A DNA stretch of 64,000 nt from Falsiroseomonas stagni DSM 19981 (GCF_900114315.1 NZ_FOSQ01000006.1:186001-250000), one strand, 5' to 3'; shown: positions 15,974-25,415, counted from the first letter of the stretch. Program-made: numbers and translations. Notes: generated by a model from the letters alone, not told the origin.

Positions 15974-16936
15974 ATGACGACAAGACGAGGCATTCTCGGG
16001 GCGGCCCTGACGCTGCCCGCAACCGGCCTCGCACAGGCGCAGCCGGCCTGGCCGGAACGGCCGGTGCGCTTCGTCGTCGCCTTCGCCCCCGGCGGATTCG
16101 CCGACCTGATCGGGCGGATGCTGGGCGAATACCTGGCGGAGATCTGGCGCCACCCGGTGGTCGTGGAGAATCGCGGCGGCGCCGGCGGCAACGTCGCCGC
16201 GCAGCAGATCGCGCGCGCCACGGCGGATGGCTACACGGCGCTGGTCACCACCGGCGCCTTCGCGATCAACCCGAGCCTGTCCCGCGCGCCCGGCTACCGG
16301 CCGGAGGAATTCGCCGTGGCGGGCGTGGTGGCGGGAACGCCGAACCTGTTCGTCGTGCGCGCCGACAGCCCCGTGCGCACGATGCGGGACCTGGTGGAGC
16401 TGGGGCGGCGGCGGCCGATCAACTACGGCACCGCCGGCGTCGGCGTCGCGGCCCATCTCTCGGCGGAACTGCTCTTCAAGCGCGAAGGCGGCGTCGATGC
16501 GCAGCACATCCCCTTCACCGGCGCCGGCCCCGCCATGCTGGCACTGCTGGCGGGCACGGTGGACATGGTCGCGACCTCCCTCCCCTCCGCCGTGTCGCAG
16601 GTGCAGGGGCGGCAGGCGCGCGGCCTGGCGGTGACCAGCGCCACGCGCAATTCCACCATGCTGGACGTGCCGACGGTGGCGGAGGCGGGCTTCCCGCCCA
16701 TCATCGATGTCGCCTGGGTCGCGGTGCTCTACCCCGCCGCGGTGCCGCCCGCCGTGCTGGCGAAGGTCAACGCCGACATCCAGCGCGTCATGGCCCTGCC
16801 CGCCTTCCAGCAGCGCCTGGCCGCCGCGGGCTTCGACCCGATCGGCGGCAACGTCCAGCAGGCCCAGGCCTACGTGGCGGAGGAAGTGCGCAGCTGGCGC
16901 GAGGTGGTGCGCACCATCAACATCCAGATCGACTGA
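15974..16936 (+). CDS. tripartite tricarboxylate transporter substrate-binding protein (TctC/Bug family)
   Basis: A 320-residue periplasmic binding protein with an N-terminal twin-Arg signal (TTRRGIL) ending LAQAQ. Diagnostic segments are WPERPVRFVVAFAPGGFAD, VVVENRGGAGGNVAAQ and LDVPTVAEAGFPP. The gene is followed after 4 bp by an alpha/beta hydrolase, so substrate capture and processing may be linked. No TctA/TctB lies nearby. The ligand is not predictable. It shares family but only moderate identity with the other four TctC proteins here. Confidence 0.92.
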   Translation: MTTRRGILGAALTLPATGLAQAQPAWPERPVRFVVAFAPGGFADLIGRMLGEYLAEIWRHPVVVENRGGAGGNVAAQQIARATADGYTALVTTGAFAINPSLSRAPGYRPEEFAVAGVVAGTPNLFVVRADSPVRTMRDLVELGRRRPINYGTAGVGVAAHLSAELLFKREGGVDAQHIPFTGAGPAMLALLAGTVDMVATSLPSAVSQVQGRQARGLAVTSATRNSTMLDVPTVAEAGFPPIIDVAWVAVLYPAAVPPAVLAKVNADIQRVMALPAFQQRLAAAGFDPIGGNVQQAQAYVAEEVRSWREVVRTINIQID

Positions 16937-16940
16937 CGCC

Positions 16941-17735
16941 ATGCTGATCCGGACGCCGGACGGCGTGACCCTCTCCGCCGACCTGCTGGGCGCGCCGGGC
17001 GCCCGGACGGTCTGCCTGGTCCACTCGCTGGGTGCCGACAGCGGCATGTGGGCCGAACAGGTGCCGGTGCTGCTGGCGGCCGGCCATCGCGTGCTGCGGA
17101 TCGACCTGCGCGGCCATGGCGGCAGCGGCGCCACCGCCGGCGCCTACACCATGGCGATGCTCGGCGACGACCTGGCCTTCATGCTGCGGCGCCTCGACCT
17201 CGGCCCCGTGGACTATGTCGGGCTCTCGCTCGGCGGCATGAGCGGCCAGGCGCTGGCGCTGGACCATCCCGGGCTGCTGCGGAGCATCGTGATCTGCGAC
17301 GCGCTGCCGGAATCCCTGCCGAACGCGGACGCCATCTGGGGGCCGCGCCTGGCCGCCGTCCGCGCCGCCGGATCGGTGCAGCCGGTGGCCCAGGGCACCA
17401 TCGAGCGCTGGCTGACACCGGCCTTCCAGGCCGCGAACCCCGCCCGCTGGGCGGAGATCCTGGCCACCATCGAAGCCACCACCGCCGATGGCTATTGCGG
17501 CTGCGTCGAAGCCATCATGCGCTTCAGCCACGTGGCCCGCCTGCCCAGCCTGGCGATCCCAACCCTGGTGCTGTGCGGGGAGGACGACCACGCGGTGCCC
17601 CCCGCCGAAGGCCAGCGCATCGCAAGCCTGGTGCCGGACGGGCGCTTCATCAGCATCCCCGAGGCCCGCCACCTGCCGAACGTCGAGAAGCCCGGGGACT
17701 TCAACCGGGTGCTGCTGGAGTGGCTGGGACGGTGA
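16941..17735 (+). CDS. alpha/beta hydrolase (3-oxoadipate enol-lactonase-like)
   Basis: A 264-residue hydrolase. The fold features are CLVHSLGADSGMW (oxyanion region, in place of HG), RIDLRGHGGSG, the nucleophile elbow VGLSLGGMSG with catalytic Ser, GEDDHAVP with Asp, and EARHLPNVEKP with His. The order and spacing resemble PcaD and other enol-lactonases or esterases. It is coupled to the preceding TctC gene (4-bp gap), suggesting a hydrolysable lactone or ester as a shared substrate. The assignment to PcaD itself is not claimed. Confidence 0.85.
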   Translation: MLIRTPDGVTLSADLLGAPGARTVCLVHSLGADSGMWAEQVPVLLAAGHRVLRIDLRGHGGSGATAGAYTMAMLGDDLAFMLRRLDLGPVDYVGLSLGGMSGQALALDHPGLLRSIVICDALPESLPNADAIWGPRLAAVRAAGSVQPVAQGTIERWLTPAFQAANPARWAEILATIEATTADGYCGCVEAIMRFSHVARLPSLAIPTLVLCGEDDHAVPPAEGQRIASLVPDGRFISIPEARHLPNVEKPGDFNRVLLEWLGR

Positions 17736-17760
17736 GGGCCGTGTCGCGCGGGTGATGTCG

Positions 17761-17965
17761 CCAGGGGGCTTTGCCCCCCGGCACCCCCCACCAGGGTCCA
17801 GCGGGACCCTGGACCGCGAGGCTATTGGTCGATGGAGGGAGGGGCTCCTCGCGCGCTCCGAACCCGCGGTAGCGCCGTGCCCCTCCCTCCATCGACCAAT
17901 CTCATGGGTTCCGAGGGGCCGCTGCCCCTCGGCGGGGAGCGCGAGGGGCAGCGCCCCTCGCGAAT
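17761..17965. repeat. dense array of four or more GC-rich hairpins between convergent genes
   Basis: In the 249-bp gap there are: a stem 17764-17769/17773-17778; a stem 17791-17799/17804-17812 (CCAGGGTCC); a perfect 22-bp inverted repeat 17824-17845/17879-17900 around ATTGGTCGATGGAGGGAGGG; and a 12-bp stem 17920-17931/17942-17953, whose right arm can pair alternatively with 17953-17961. No coding potential is credible. It would block transcription from both sides and looks like composite REP-type sequence. Confidence 0.8.
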
Positions 17966-17984
17966 CGCTGGCGCAACAGCGCCC

Positions 17985-18998
17985 TCATCGCCCCAAGGCG
18001 ATCCCCGCCACCCGGACGATGTCCCGGAACTTCGCGAGTTCGGCCGCCAGGAAGGCGCGGGCCTCGGCCGGGCTGTTGGGGGCTGCGGCATCGACGCCGG
18101 CATTGGCCATGCGTTCGCGCACCTGGGGTTCGGCGAGGGTGGCGTTGACGGCTTCGTTCAGGCGGGTGGTGAGGGCGGCCGGCAGGTTCTTCGGGCCGAG
18201 CAGCATGTTCCAGGTGGTGACGTCGAAATCCGCCAGGCCCGATTCGGCGAGGGTGGGAAGGTCCGGCATCAGCGGGTGGCGGGTGCGGCCGGAGATGGCC
18301 AGGCCGCGGGAGGTGCCGTCCCGCAGGTGCGGCGCCGCGGAGGCCAGGACCTCGCAGGACCAGTCCACTTCGCCCGCGGCCATGGCGGCCAGGACCTGGG
18401 CGCCGCCGCGGTAGGGAATGTGTTCGGAGCGCAGCGGCCCGGCGGGGCCGCCGGCGCGGGCCATGAAGTATTCGCCGGTGAGGTGCCCGATGCCGCCGGC
18501 GCCGGAGGTGGCGAAGGACAGCCGCCCGGGTTCCGCGCGCATGGCGGCGATCAGGTCCTGGATGCTGCGGAAGCGCGACCGGCCCGGCACCACGATGACC
18601 ATCGGCCCTCCGCCGAGGATGGCAATCGAGGAGAAGTCCTCCAGCGCGTCGTAGGGGGTGGTCTGCGGCAGGGCGGCAGGGTTGGTGCCGTGGGAGGAGG
18701 CGGTCGCCACCAGCAGCGTGTAGCCATCCGGGTTGGCGCGCTTGACGACATCGGCCCCCAGCGACCCGCCGGCGCCGGCGCGGTTCTCGATCACCAGGCG
18801 GGCATTGGGGCCGAGCCGGGGCGCCAGGCGTTCGGCGATGATGCGGGCGGCGATGTCGGTGGAGCCGCCGGGGGTGAAGGGGACGACGAGGGAGACGGGG
18901 CGTTCCGGCCAGTTCGCCGGGACTGCGCTTCCCTGGGCCAGCGCCAGGCGGGGCGCGGCGATCAGCGGCAGGGCAGCGAGCAGGTGACGGCGGCGCAT
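17985..18998 (-). CDS. tripartite tricarboxylate transporter substrate-binding protein (TctC/Bug family)
   Basis: A 337-residue periplasmic receptor with an RRRHLL N-terminus and a LALAQ cleavage site. Family segments are WPERPVSLVVPFTPGGSTD, LVIENRAGAGGSLGADVV and MPDLPTLAESGLADF. It lies 53 bp downstream of glcF on the same strand, so it may be read from the glycolate oxidase operon, which would suggest glycolate or a related hydroxy acid as ligand; that is inference. No TctA/TctB genes are nearby. Confidence 0.92.
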   Translation of the reverse strand: MRRRHLLAALPLIAAPRLALAQGSAVPANWPERPVSLVVPFTPGGSTDIAARIIAERLAPRLGPNARLVIENRAGAGGSLGADVVKRANPDGYTLLVATASSHGTNPAALPQTTPYDALEDFSSIAILGGGPMVIVVPGRSRFRSIQDLIAAMRAEPGRLSFATSGAGGIGHLTGEYFMARAGGPAGPLRSEHIPYRGGAQVLAAMAAGEVDWSCEVLASAAPHLRDGTSRGLAISGRTRHPLMPDLPTLAESGLADFDVTTWNMLLGPKNLPAALTTRLNEAVNATLAEPQVRERMANAGVDAAAPNSPAEARAFLAAELAKFRDIVRVAGIALGR

Positions 18999-19051
18999 GG
19001 GCTTCCTCTCGGCGGGTTTTGCGCCGCAGGAAGCCGGGGGCCGCCGGGCTG

Positions 19052-20383
19052 TCAAGCTTCTCCGGGTAAGCGGGACTTCTTCAGCGCGGCGGTGACCGCG
19101 GGCGGTTCCGAACCACCGGCCATCCAGTCCAGCAACTCCACGGTGTGCACGGTGGGCATGGTCCCGCCGCTGAGCTGGGTCAGGCAGCCGATATTGCCGG
19201 CGGCGATCAGGTCCGCGCGGGTGCGGTCGAGGTTCGACAGCTTCCGGTCCCGGAGTTGCCCCGCGATTTCGGGCTGCAGAATGTTGTAGGTGCCGGCGCT
19301 GCCGCAGCAGAGGTGCCCCTCCGCCGGTTCCTTCACCGTGAAGCCGGCGCGCTTCAGCAGGTCCTTGGGCGCGGCGGTGATCTTCTGCCCGTGCTGGAGG
19401 GAACAGGCGGCGTGATAGGCGACCGTCAGGCCGGGGGCCGGCCGGGTCGGCGCGTAGCCGAATTTCAGCAGGGCCTCCGAGATATCCATGGCCAGCGCAC
19501 TGACCCGCTCGGCCCTGGCGGGCCAGTCGCCGGGCTCCGCGCGGAACATGAAGCCGTAATCCTTCACCGTGGTCCCGCAGCCCGAGGCATTGATGATGAT
19601 GCCGTCGAGGTCAGGCTCCGCGGTCCAGGCGGCGATATTGGCACGGGCCAGCGCCATGGCGGGGTCGTGGTGGCCCATATGGTGGTCGAGCGCGCCGCAG
19701 CAGCCCTGTTCGCGGGTCACCACCACTTCGATCCCCATGCGCGTCAGCAGGCGGATGGTGGCGTCGTTGATGGAGGGGGCGAGGACCTGCTGGGCGCAGC
19801 CCGTGAGCAGCGCGACCCGGCCGCGGCGTTCGCCCACCGCCTTGTGGATGCCGGGGCGGTCCAGCGCGCTGGGCGAGGGCACATTCACGGGCGCCAGCTT
19901 CAGCATGGCGCGGAGCCGCTGGGCGGTCATCGACGTGCCGGGGACGAAGCGCGCGAAGGGCCGGCCGAGGGAGGCGCCAATGAGGGCCAGGCGGAAGCGC
20001 GTGGGGTGGGGCAGCAGAAAGGACAGCAGGCGGCGCAGCGCGCGTTCGGCCTTCGGGCGCTGGTAGGTTTCCTCGATATGCCGGCGGGCGTGATCGACCA
20101 GGTGCATGTAGTTCACGCCCGAGGGGCAGGTGGTCATGCAGGAGAGGCAGGAGAGGCAGCGGTCCACATGCTTGACCACTTCCGCCGTCGCGGGGCGGTC
20201 ATTCTCCAGCATGTCCTTGATGAGGTAGATGCGGCCGCGGGGACTATCCAGCTCGTCGCCCAGCAAGGCGAAGGTCGGGCAGGTGGCGGTGCAGAAGCCG
20301 CAATGCACGCAGGTGCGGAGGATGCGGTTGCTCTCCGCCATGTCGGGGTCGCGCAACTGCTCGGCGGTGAAACTGGTCTGCAT
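19052..20383 (-). CDS. glcF: glycolate oxidase iron-sulfur subunit GlcF
   Basis: A 443-residue Fe-S subunit of the membrane-associated glycolate oxidase, which passes electrons from glycolate oxidation to the quinone pool. It has two [4Fe-4S] motifs, [12 protein letters not shown] and [12 protein letters not shown], followed by two cysteine-rich CCG domains ([13 protein letters not shown] and [10 protein letters not shown]). It is on the same strand as glcD-glcE but is separated from them by the M81 gene and a small opposite-strand ORF. The next gene downstream encodes a TctC protein. Confidence 0.94.
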   Translation of the reverse strand: MQTSFTAEQLRDPDMAESNRILRTCVHCGFCTATCPTFALLGDELDSPRGRIYLIKDMLENDRPATAEVVKHVDRCLSCLSCMTTCPSGVNYMHLVDHARRHIEETYQRPKAERALRRLLSFLLPHPTRFRLALIGASLGRPFARFVPGTSMTAQRLRAMLKLAPVNVPSPSALDRPGIHKAVGERRGRVALLTGCAQQVLAPSINDATIRLLTRMGIEVVVTREQGCCGALDHHMGHHDPAMALARANIAAWTAEPDLDGIIINASGCGTTVKDYGFMFRAEPGDWPARAERVSALAMDISEALLKFGYAPTRPAPGLTVAYHAACSLQHGQKITAAPKDLLKRAGFTVKEPAEGHLCCGSAGTYNILQPEIAGQLRDRKLSNLDRTRADLIAAGNIGCLTQLSGGTMPTVHTVELLDWMAGGSEPPAVTAALKKSRLPGEA

Positions 20384-20592
20384 CGTGGCTCGTCCCCTGC
20401 CCCGTCCCCCTGGGGGGAGGAAGATGGGGCCTGGGGCGCCGTCGGGGAAGCGGGCGGCACGCGGCTTGCGAAGATCACCCGCCCAGGACGGGCGACTTGC
20501 AACTTGCGACGCAGGATGCCGATTTCATGACACTTCTCCATCGACGGATTCAAACCGGCTCCCATATGCTCCGTGGATCGGAGGAACGCAGA

Positions 20593-20781
20593 ATGCGGAA
20601 CGACCAAGGCCGGCATCGCCCGGTGACGGACCAGTCCCTGACGGAGTCGCGCATCGCGTGGCTGGGGCCGGTCGAGGCTGCCCGCCAGCAGGCGCTGCTG
20701 CGGGTGAATGGCGGCGTGAAGGCGGACCGGCGCGACGGCGACCGACGCCGGGGCGACCGCCGGGAACAGGCCAGCCGCTGA
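20593..20781 (+). CDS. small basic hypothetical protein with an RRxGDRR tail
   Basis: A 62-residue very basic protein ending in RRDGDRRRGDRRE. The start was set by a strong GGAGGA site seven bases before the ATG; longer in-frame starts at 20527 and 20497 have no such site. It lies on the strand opposite the glycolate genes, between the M81 gene (stop 20786) and glcF. I do not recognise it. DRR-type repeats occur in small PilZ-linked or RNA/DNA-binding proteins, which is only suggestive. It could also be non-coding. Confidence 0.45.
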   Translation: MRNDQGRHRPVTDQSLTESRIAWLGPVEAARQQALLRVNGGVKADRRDGDRRRGDRREQASR

Positions 20782-20785
20782 CCCG

Positions 20786-22315
20786 CTACGGCCAGGCGGC
20801 CCTGTCATCCAGCGGGAAGACGGGGCGCGGCAGGCCGGTGAAGGCGAAGCGCGACAGGACGGGGCTGACCAGGCCGGGGGCATCGACCTCCCAGGTGCGG
20901 TCCGGGCCTGCATAGATGTCGAAGCCCGCGCGGAAATGGCCGCGGGACTTCACGACGATGGTGCGGGCGGCGTCCACATCGACGCCCAGCATTTCCAGCA
21001 TGGCCGGGTCCTGCAATTGCCGGCGGAGCGATCCGACGGCGAGCAGAAGACCGCTGCCCTCCAGTTCCAGCAGCGCCGAGGGGCCGAGGGTGAAGGCGCG
21101 GCCGGCCAGGCCACCGCGGCGGCCGACGCCATGGCCATCCGACAGGGCGCGCACGCGGGCGGTGGCGCGGAAGGTTTCCGCAAACGGGGACGGGGTGGCA
21201 TTGGCCACGGCCTCGATCCGCGCGCCCTGCCCGGCGGCATGGGCCGCCGCGGCCAGGACCGGATCCACCAGCACGCCGAAGACGACCCCCTTCGCGCCGG
21301 ATGCGTGGAGCGCCGCCAGCAGCGCGGTGGTGTTGCCGCCGCCGCCGCCGCCGGGGTTGTCCGCGACATCGGCCAGGATCAGGCGCGGCCGGGCGGGGTC
21401 CGCGCCGGTCGCGACCGCCTCCGCCACCGCGGCCTCGATGCTGGTCAGGGTGCGGGAGAGGGCGGCGCGGTTGGTCCAGATGGCGGTGGCGAGCGACTCG
21501 GCGGCGGCGCGGGCCTTGGCCCCCTGCCCTGCCCGCGCGGTCGCCCAGACGCAGAGGCCACATTTCGGGATGTCGGTATAGGCGAAGCCGCCGGTGACGG
21601 AGATGCCGAGCAGGTCGGGGTCCGATTCGCGCATCGCGACTCCCTGCCGGATGGCGTCGGCATAGGGGGATCGTTCGGCGGTCAGCAGCGTGACGGTCGG
21701 CGGCGTCAGCGGCAGGCGGATGAAGTGGCTCTCCGGCCGTTCGTGCGTCGCCAGCAGGTGGCGGATGGCGTCCGCGGCCTCCGCGGCCCTTTCGCGCATG
21801 TCCACATGGGGGTTGGTGCGGTAGCCGATGAGGAGGTCGGCGAGGGCCACCTGGCGGTCGCTGACATTGCAATGCAAATCGAGCGTGCCGACGATCGGCA
21901 CATCCGGGCCGAGGCGTTCGCGCAGCAGGGCGAGGATGGCGCCGTCCGTGTCCGCTTCCTCGACCGACCGGCTGGCGCCGTGGCTGCCGACATAGACGGC
22001 GTCGATCGGGCCGGCGGCGTCGAGGTGCCTGGCCAGGCGGGCCATGAAATCGGGGAACAGCCCGGGCTCCATCATGCCGCCGGGCGGCGCGCTGATCATG
22101 ATGAGGGGGATGGGCTGCCAGGGGCCGGTTTCGTCCATGCGGCGGTAGAAGCCGGGAACCTCGGCCGGTGTCGCGGAGACGGGGGCGCGGCCGGCTTCGG
22201 TGATGGCCTCACCTTCAACCCAGGACAGGGCTTCGAAGTCCTGGCGGGTGGTGAGGGGGGAGAAGGCGTTGACCTCCAGGTGGAGGCCGCAGATCGCGAC
22301 CCGCAGGCCGGTCAC
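20786..22315 (-). CDS. M81 family metallopeptidase (microcystinase C/MlrC-like)
   Basis: A 509-residue protein with the DUF1485 N-terminal domain (RVAICGLHLEVNAFSPL, GTLDLHCNVSDR, GYRTNPHVD) and the MlrC C-terminal domain (ADVADNPGGGGGGNTT). The His/Asp residues in DLHCN and the NPHVD segment are candidate metal ligands. Family founder MlrC cleaves linearised microcystin, but most bacterial members have unknown substrates. The start is GTG at 22315, overlapping the glcE stop by GTGA. It therefore belongs to the glycolate oxidase operon by position. Confidence 0.88.
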   Translation of the reverse strand: MTGLRVAICGLHLEVNAFSPLTTRQDFEALSWVEGEAITEAGRAPVSATPAEVPGFYRRMDETGPWQPIPLIMISAPPGGMMEPGLFPDFMARLARHLDAAGPIDAVYVGSHGASRSVEEADTDGAILALLRERLGPDVPIVGTLDLHCNVSDRQVALADLLIGYRTNPHVDMRERAAEAADAIRHLLATHERPESHFIRLPLTPPTVTLLTAERSPYADAIRQGVAMRESDPDLLGISVTGGFAYTDIPKCGLCVWATARAGQGAKARAAAESLATAIWTNRAALSRTLTSIEAAVAEAVATGADPARPRLILADVADNPGGGGGGNTTALLAALHASGAKGVVFGVLVDPVLAAAAHAAGQGARIEAVANATPSPFAETFRATARVRALSDGHGVGRRGGLAGRAFTLGPSALLELEGSGLLLAVGSLRRQLQDPAMLEMLGVDVDAARTIVVKSRGHFRAGFDIYAGPDRTWEVDAPGLVSPVLSRFAFTGLPRPVFPLDDRAAWP

Positions 22316-23466
22316 GTCCCGGCCCTCATCCGCCCGGGGTTGAACAGGCCGGCCGGGTCCAGCGCGGCCTTCACGCGGGCGGCGATGGCGGCCAGCGCCG
22401 GGGCCTCGTCGGGGATGACGGCCACGGCGGCGCGCAGCGGTTCGGGAGCGCGGAACAGGGTGTGGCTGCCGCGCGCGGCCTGGGTGGCGGCGACCACCGC
22501 CTGATGCGCGGCTTCCGTGGCGGGGCCGGCGACCCAGACCAGGCCGCCGCCCCAATCCAGCAGGGTCCGCGCGCCGAAGGCCTGCGCCAGGGACGCGACC
22601 AGCGCGGGCGCGGCGGAGGGGCGGACGGACAGGCGCCAGATGGCATCGTCAGGCGCTGCGGCGAGCGGTTCGGCATCCCGGATTTGGCGCCAGAGGGCGC
22701 GGGATTCATCGCCCTCCACCAGCGTGACGCCGCCCAGTTTCTCGAGGTCGGCGCGCAGGCGGCCGGACCGGTAGGTGACGGATTCGGAAAAATCCTCGAG
22801 CCGCAGCAGGGCGGTCAGGCTGTCCGGCAGCAGGGCGGCGCCGGTGACGCCGTAGGGGCTGGTGAGGCCGGCACTCAGCGCGCGGATGCCGGCCGCCAAA
22901 TCGGGGACCGAGACCTTGAGGGTGGCCGTCGCCTCGGTGGCCGGCAGGACCTTCATGGTGATCTCGGTCAGCACGCCCAGCGTGCCATGGCTGCCGGCCA
23001 GCAGCTTGCAGAGGTCGAGGCCCGTGACGTTCTTCAGCACACGGCCGCCGCTGCGCACCACCTCGCCCTTGCCATTAACGAAGCGAATGCCGAGCAGATG
23101 GTCCCGCACCGATCCCGCATTGATCCGCCGCGGACCGGAGAGGTTGGTGGCGACGGTGCCGCCGAGGGTCGCTGGCTGCGTGCCGCCGAAGATGGCGCGC
23201 ACATCGATGGGCTCCGGCGCCAGCATCTGGCCACGTTCCGCCAGCACCGCCTCGATCTCCGGCAGCGTCGTGCCGGCGCGGGCGGAGAGGACCATCTCGG
23301 TCGGCTTGTAGAGGGTGATGCCGGAGAGGTTTCGGGTGGAGAGCGTCTCCGCCGCCTGGACGGGGCGGAGCAGGCCGCGCTTCGATCCATTGCCCTCGAT
23401 CGCCAGCGGCACGCGGGCGGCCAGCACGGCCGCCACGATGCCGGCCTCGGTATCCGGCGCGTTCAC
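22312..23466 (-). CDS. glcE: glycolate oxidase FAD-binding subunit GlcE
   Basis: A 384-residue FAD-linked subunit of glycolate oxidase. The N-terminal FAD_binding_4 part includes PLAIEGNGSKRG, the phosphate-binding PATLGGTVATNLSGPRRI and GSVRDHLLGIRFV; KNVTGLDLCKLLAGSHGTLG continues the fold. It lacks the full C-terminal GlcD domain, as usual for GlcE. It overlaps glcD upstream by ATGA and the M81 gene downstream by GTGA. Confidence 0.93.
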   Translation of the reverse strand: MNAPDTEAGIVAAVLAARVPLAIEGNGSKRGLLRPVQAAETLSTRNLSGITLYKPTEMVLSARAGTTLPEIEAVLAERGQMLAPEPIDVRAIFGGTQPATLGGTVATNLSGPRRINAGSVRDHLLGIRFVNGKGEVVRSGGRVLKNVTGLDLCKLLAGSHGTLGVLTEITMKVLPATEATATLKVSVPDLAAGIRALSAGLTSPYGVTGAALLPDSLTALLRLEDFSESVTYRSGRLRADLEKLGGVTLVEGDESRALWRQIRDAEPLAAAPDDAIWRLSVRPSAAPALVASLAQAFGARTLLDWGGGLVWVAGPATEAAHQAVVAATQAARGSHTLFRAPEPLRAAVAVIPDEAPALAAIAARVKAALDPAGLFNPGRMRAGT

Positions 23467-24893
23467 TGGGGAAGGGCTTCCAGCGGGAAGACCTTGTGCG
23501 GGTTCAGCAGCCAGGCGGGGTCGAAGGCCGTCTTGATGGCGCGCTGCTGGGCCAGTTCATGGGGCTGGAACTGGACATGCATGAGGTCCCGCTTCTCGAC
23601 GCCCACGCCATGCTCGCCGGTCAGGCAGCCGCCGACCTCGACGCAGAGCTTCAGGATGTCGGCGCCGAAATCCTCCGCGCGCCGGAAGCTGTCGGGATTG
23701 TTGGCATCGAACATGATCAGCGGATGGAGGTTGCCGTCGCCGGCGTGGAAGACGTTGGCGACCTGCAGGCCGTATTGCGTGCTCATCTCCCCGATCCGCT
23801 TCAGCACGAAGGGAAGCTCCCCGGTCGGGATGGTGCCGTCCATGCAGAGATAGTCGGGGGAGATGCGGCCGACCGCGCCGAAGGCCCCCTTGCGGCCCTT
23901 CCAGATCGCCATGGATTCCTCGACGCTCGTCGCGACCTTCAGGCTGATCGGGTCGAAGCGGGCGCAGATCTCCTTGATGCGGTTCAGGAGAAAATCCTGC
24001 TCGGCGACGCTGCCCTCGACCTCGATGATCAGCATCGCCTCGGCGTCCAGCGGGTAGCCGGCATGGGCGAAGGCCTCGCAGGCATGGATGCAGGGCTTGT
24101 CCATGAACTCCAGCGCCACGGGGATGATGCCGCTGCCGATAATGGCGTCCACCGCGGCGCCGGCGATCTCCGTGCCCTTGAAGGCGGCGAGCATCGCGCG
24201 CGCCCCTTCCGGGCCACGCAGGATGCGGACGGTGACTTCGGTGACGATGCCGAGCATGCCCTCGCTGCCCGTCATCAGGCCGAGCCAGTCATAGCCGGCG
24301 GTGTCCAGGTGATCGCCGCCGACCTCGACGATCTCGCCTTCCGGCGTCACCAGCTTCAGGCCGAGCAGGTTGTTGGCGGTGACGCCATACTTCAGGCAAT
24401 GCGCGCCGCCGGAGTTCATGTTGACGTTGCCGCCGATCATGCAGGCCAGTTGGGAGGAGGGGTCGGGGGCGTAGAAGAAGCCCTCATGCTCCACGGCCTT
24501 GGTGATGCCGAGGTTGGTGACGCCGGCCTCCACCACCGCGAGCCGGTCGTCGAAATCGATCTCCAGGATGCGGTTCATGCGCATCAGGCCGATGACCACC
24601 GCATCCTCCAGCGGCAGCGCACCGCCGGATAGCGAGGTGCCAGCGCCGCGGGGGACCACGCGGATGCCCTGCTGGTGGCAGTACCGCATCACGGCCGCCA
24701 CCTGCTCCGTCGTCGTCGGCAGCACCACCGCGAGCGGCGGCTGGCGATAGGCGGAGAGACCGTCGGTCTCATAGGGTTTCAGGCGGGTGGCGTCGCCGAT
24801 CACGCCTTCCCCGGGGATGAAGCTGCGGAGCGCGGCGATGATCTCGTCGCGCCGGGCAAGGATACCGGGCTTCGGCGGCGGCAGCGCGATCAT
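23463..24893 (-). CDS. glcD: glycolate oxidase catalytic subunit GlcD
   Basis: A 476-residue FAD-dependent 2-hydroxyacid oxidase subunit that oxidises glycolate to glyoxylate. The FAD domain has VVPRGAGTSLSGGALP and MIGGNVNMNSGGAHCLKYG; the C-terminal catalytic domain has NVFHAGDGNLHP, with the His that contacts substrate, and LTGEHGVGVEKR. It is the first gene of a minus-strand glcD-glcE-M81-(small ORF on the other strand)-glcF group. D-lactate dehydrogenases of the same fold are an alternative, but the three-subunit set fits glycolate oxidase. Confidence 0.94.
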   Translation of the reverse strand: MIALPPPKPGILARRDEIIAALRSFIPGEGVIGDATRLKPYETDGLSAYRQPPLAVVLPTTTEQVAAVMRYCHQQGIRVVPRGAGTSLSGGALPLEDAVVIGLMRMNRILEIDFDDRLAVVEAGVTNLGITKAVEHEGFFYAPDPSSQLACMIGGNVNMNSGGAHCLKYGVTANNLLGLKLVTPEGEIVEVGGDHLDTAGYDWLGLMTGSEGMLGIVTEVTVRILRGPEGARAMLAAFKGTEIAGAAVDAIIGSGIIPVALEFMDKPCIHACEAFAHAGYPLDAEAMLIIEVEGSVAEQDFLLNRIKEICARFDPISLKVATSVEESMAIWKGRKGAFGAVGRISPDYLCMDGTIPTGELPFVLKRIGEMSTQYGLQVANVFHAGDGNLHPLIMFDANNPDSFRRAEDFGADILKLCVEVGGCLTGEHGVGVEKRDLMHVQFQPHELAQQRAIKTAFDPAWLLNPHKVFPLEALPQ

Positions 24894-25055
24894 GGAGACC
24901 TCGTTTCCCGTGGACCAGCTTCTGGGGGGGGCGTTCTGGTTGCGAGGAAGATGGCGGCGCGGCGCGCTTGCGGCAAGCGGGCGACCATGCGGCCCTTGAC
25001 CCTTGCGTAACCGGGCCGTGGCAGGACGGGGGCGCCAATGGAAGAAGGAGGCACC

Positions 25056-25415
25056 ATGCTACGATTGATGTTGGCAGCCACGGCCCTGGCGCTGCCGATG
25101 CTGGCCAGCCCCGCCGCGGCGCAGCGCGCGGGCTTCTACGCGGTGGAAGGCGTGGGCGGGGATGGCACGCGCTACACCGGCGCGGTGCAGTTCACGCCCA
25201 CGGGGCCGCAGACCTGGCGGCTGTCCTGGCGCGTGGGCGGGGAGACGATCAACGGCATCGGCGTGTCCAACGGCAAGGTGCTGGCCGTGGCCTACACGCA
25301 GGGCGGTACGCTGGGCGCCGTGCTGTACGACATCGGGCCGGATGGGACGATGCTCGGCAGTTGGACCGCGGGGCGCGAGGGCGGCGTGGGGACGGAGCGC
25401 CTGATCCCACGCTGA
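25056..25415 (+). CDS. small secreted protein, paralogue of the 13372 gene product
   Basis: A 119-residue protein with a signal peptide ending SPAAAQ. The mature part matches the 13372-13854 product: GFYAVEG, DGTRYTGAVQF, W..SWRVGGETINGIG, VAYT, GPDGTMLGSW and ERLIPR. It lacks the long Ala/Pro tail. The start at 25056 is supported by GAAGAAGGAG. The role is unknown; the fold looks like a small beta-rich periplasmic or secreted domain. A TTGACC -35-like element lies upstream but without a clear -10. Confidence 0.8.
   Translation: MLRLMLAATALALPMLASPAAAQRAGFYAVEGVGGDGTRYTGAVQFTPTGPQTWRLSWRVGGETINGIGVSNGKVLAVAYTQGGTLGAVLYDIGPDGTMLGSWTAGREGGVGTERLIPR

Noticed and set aside
15893-17134. Long minus-strand extension upstream of the TPR gene
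   Set aside because: It is antisense to the TctC and hydrolase genes; the signal peptide and TPR units begin at about 15892.
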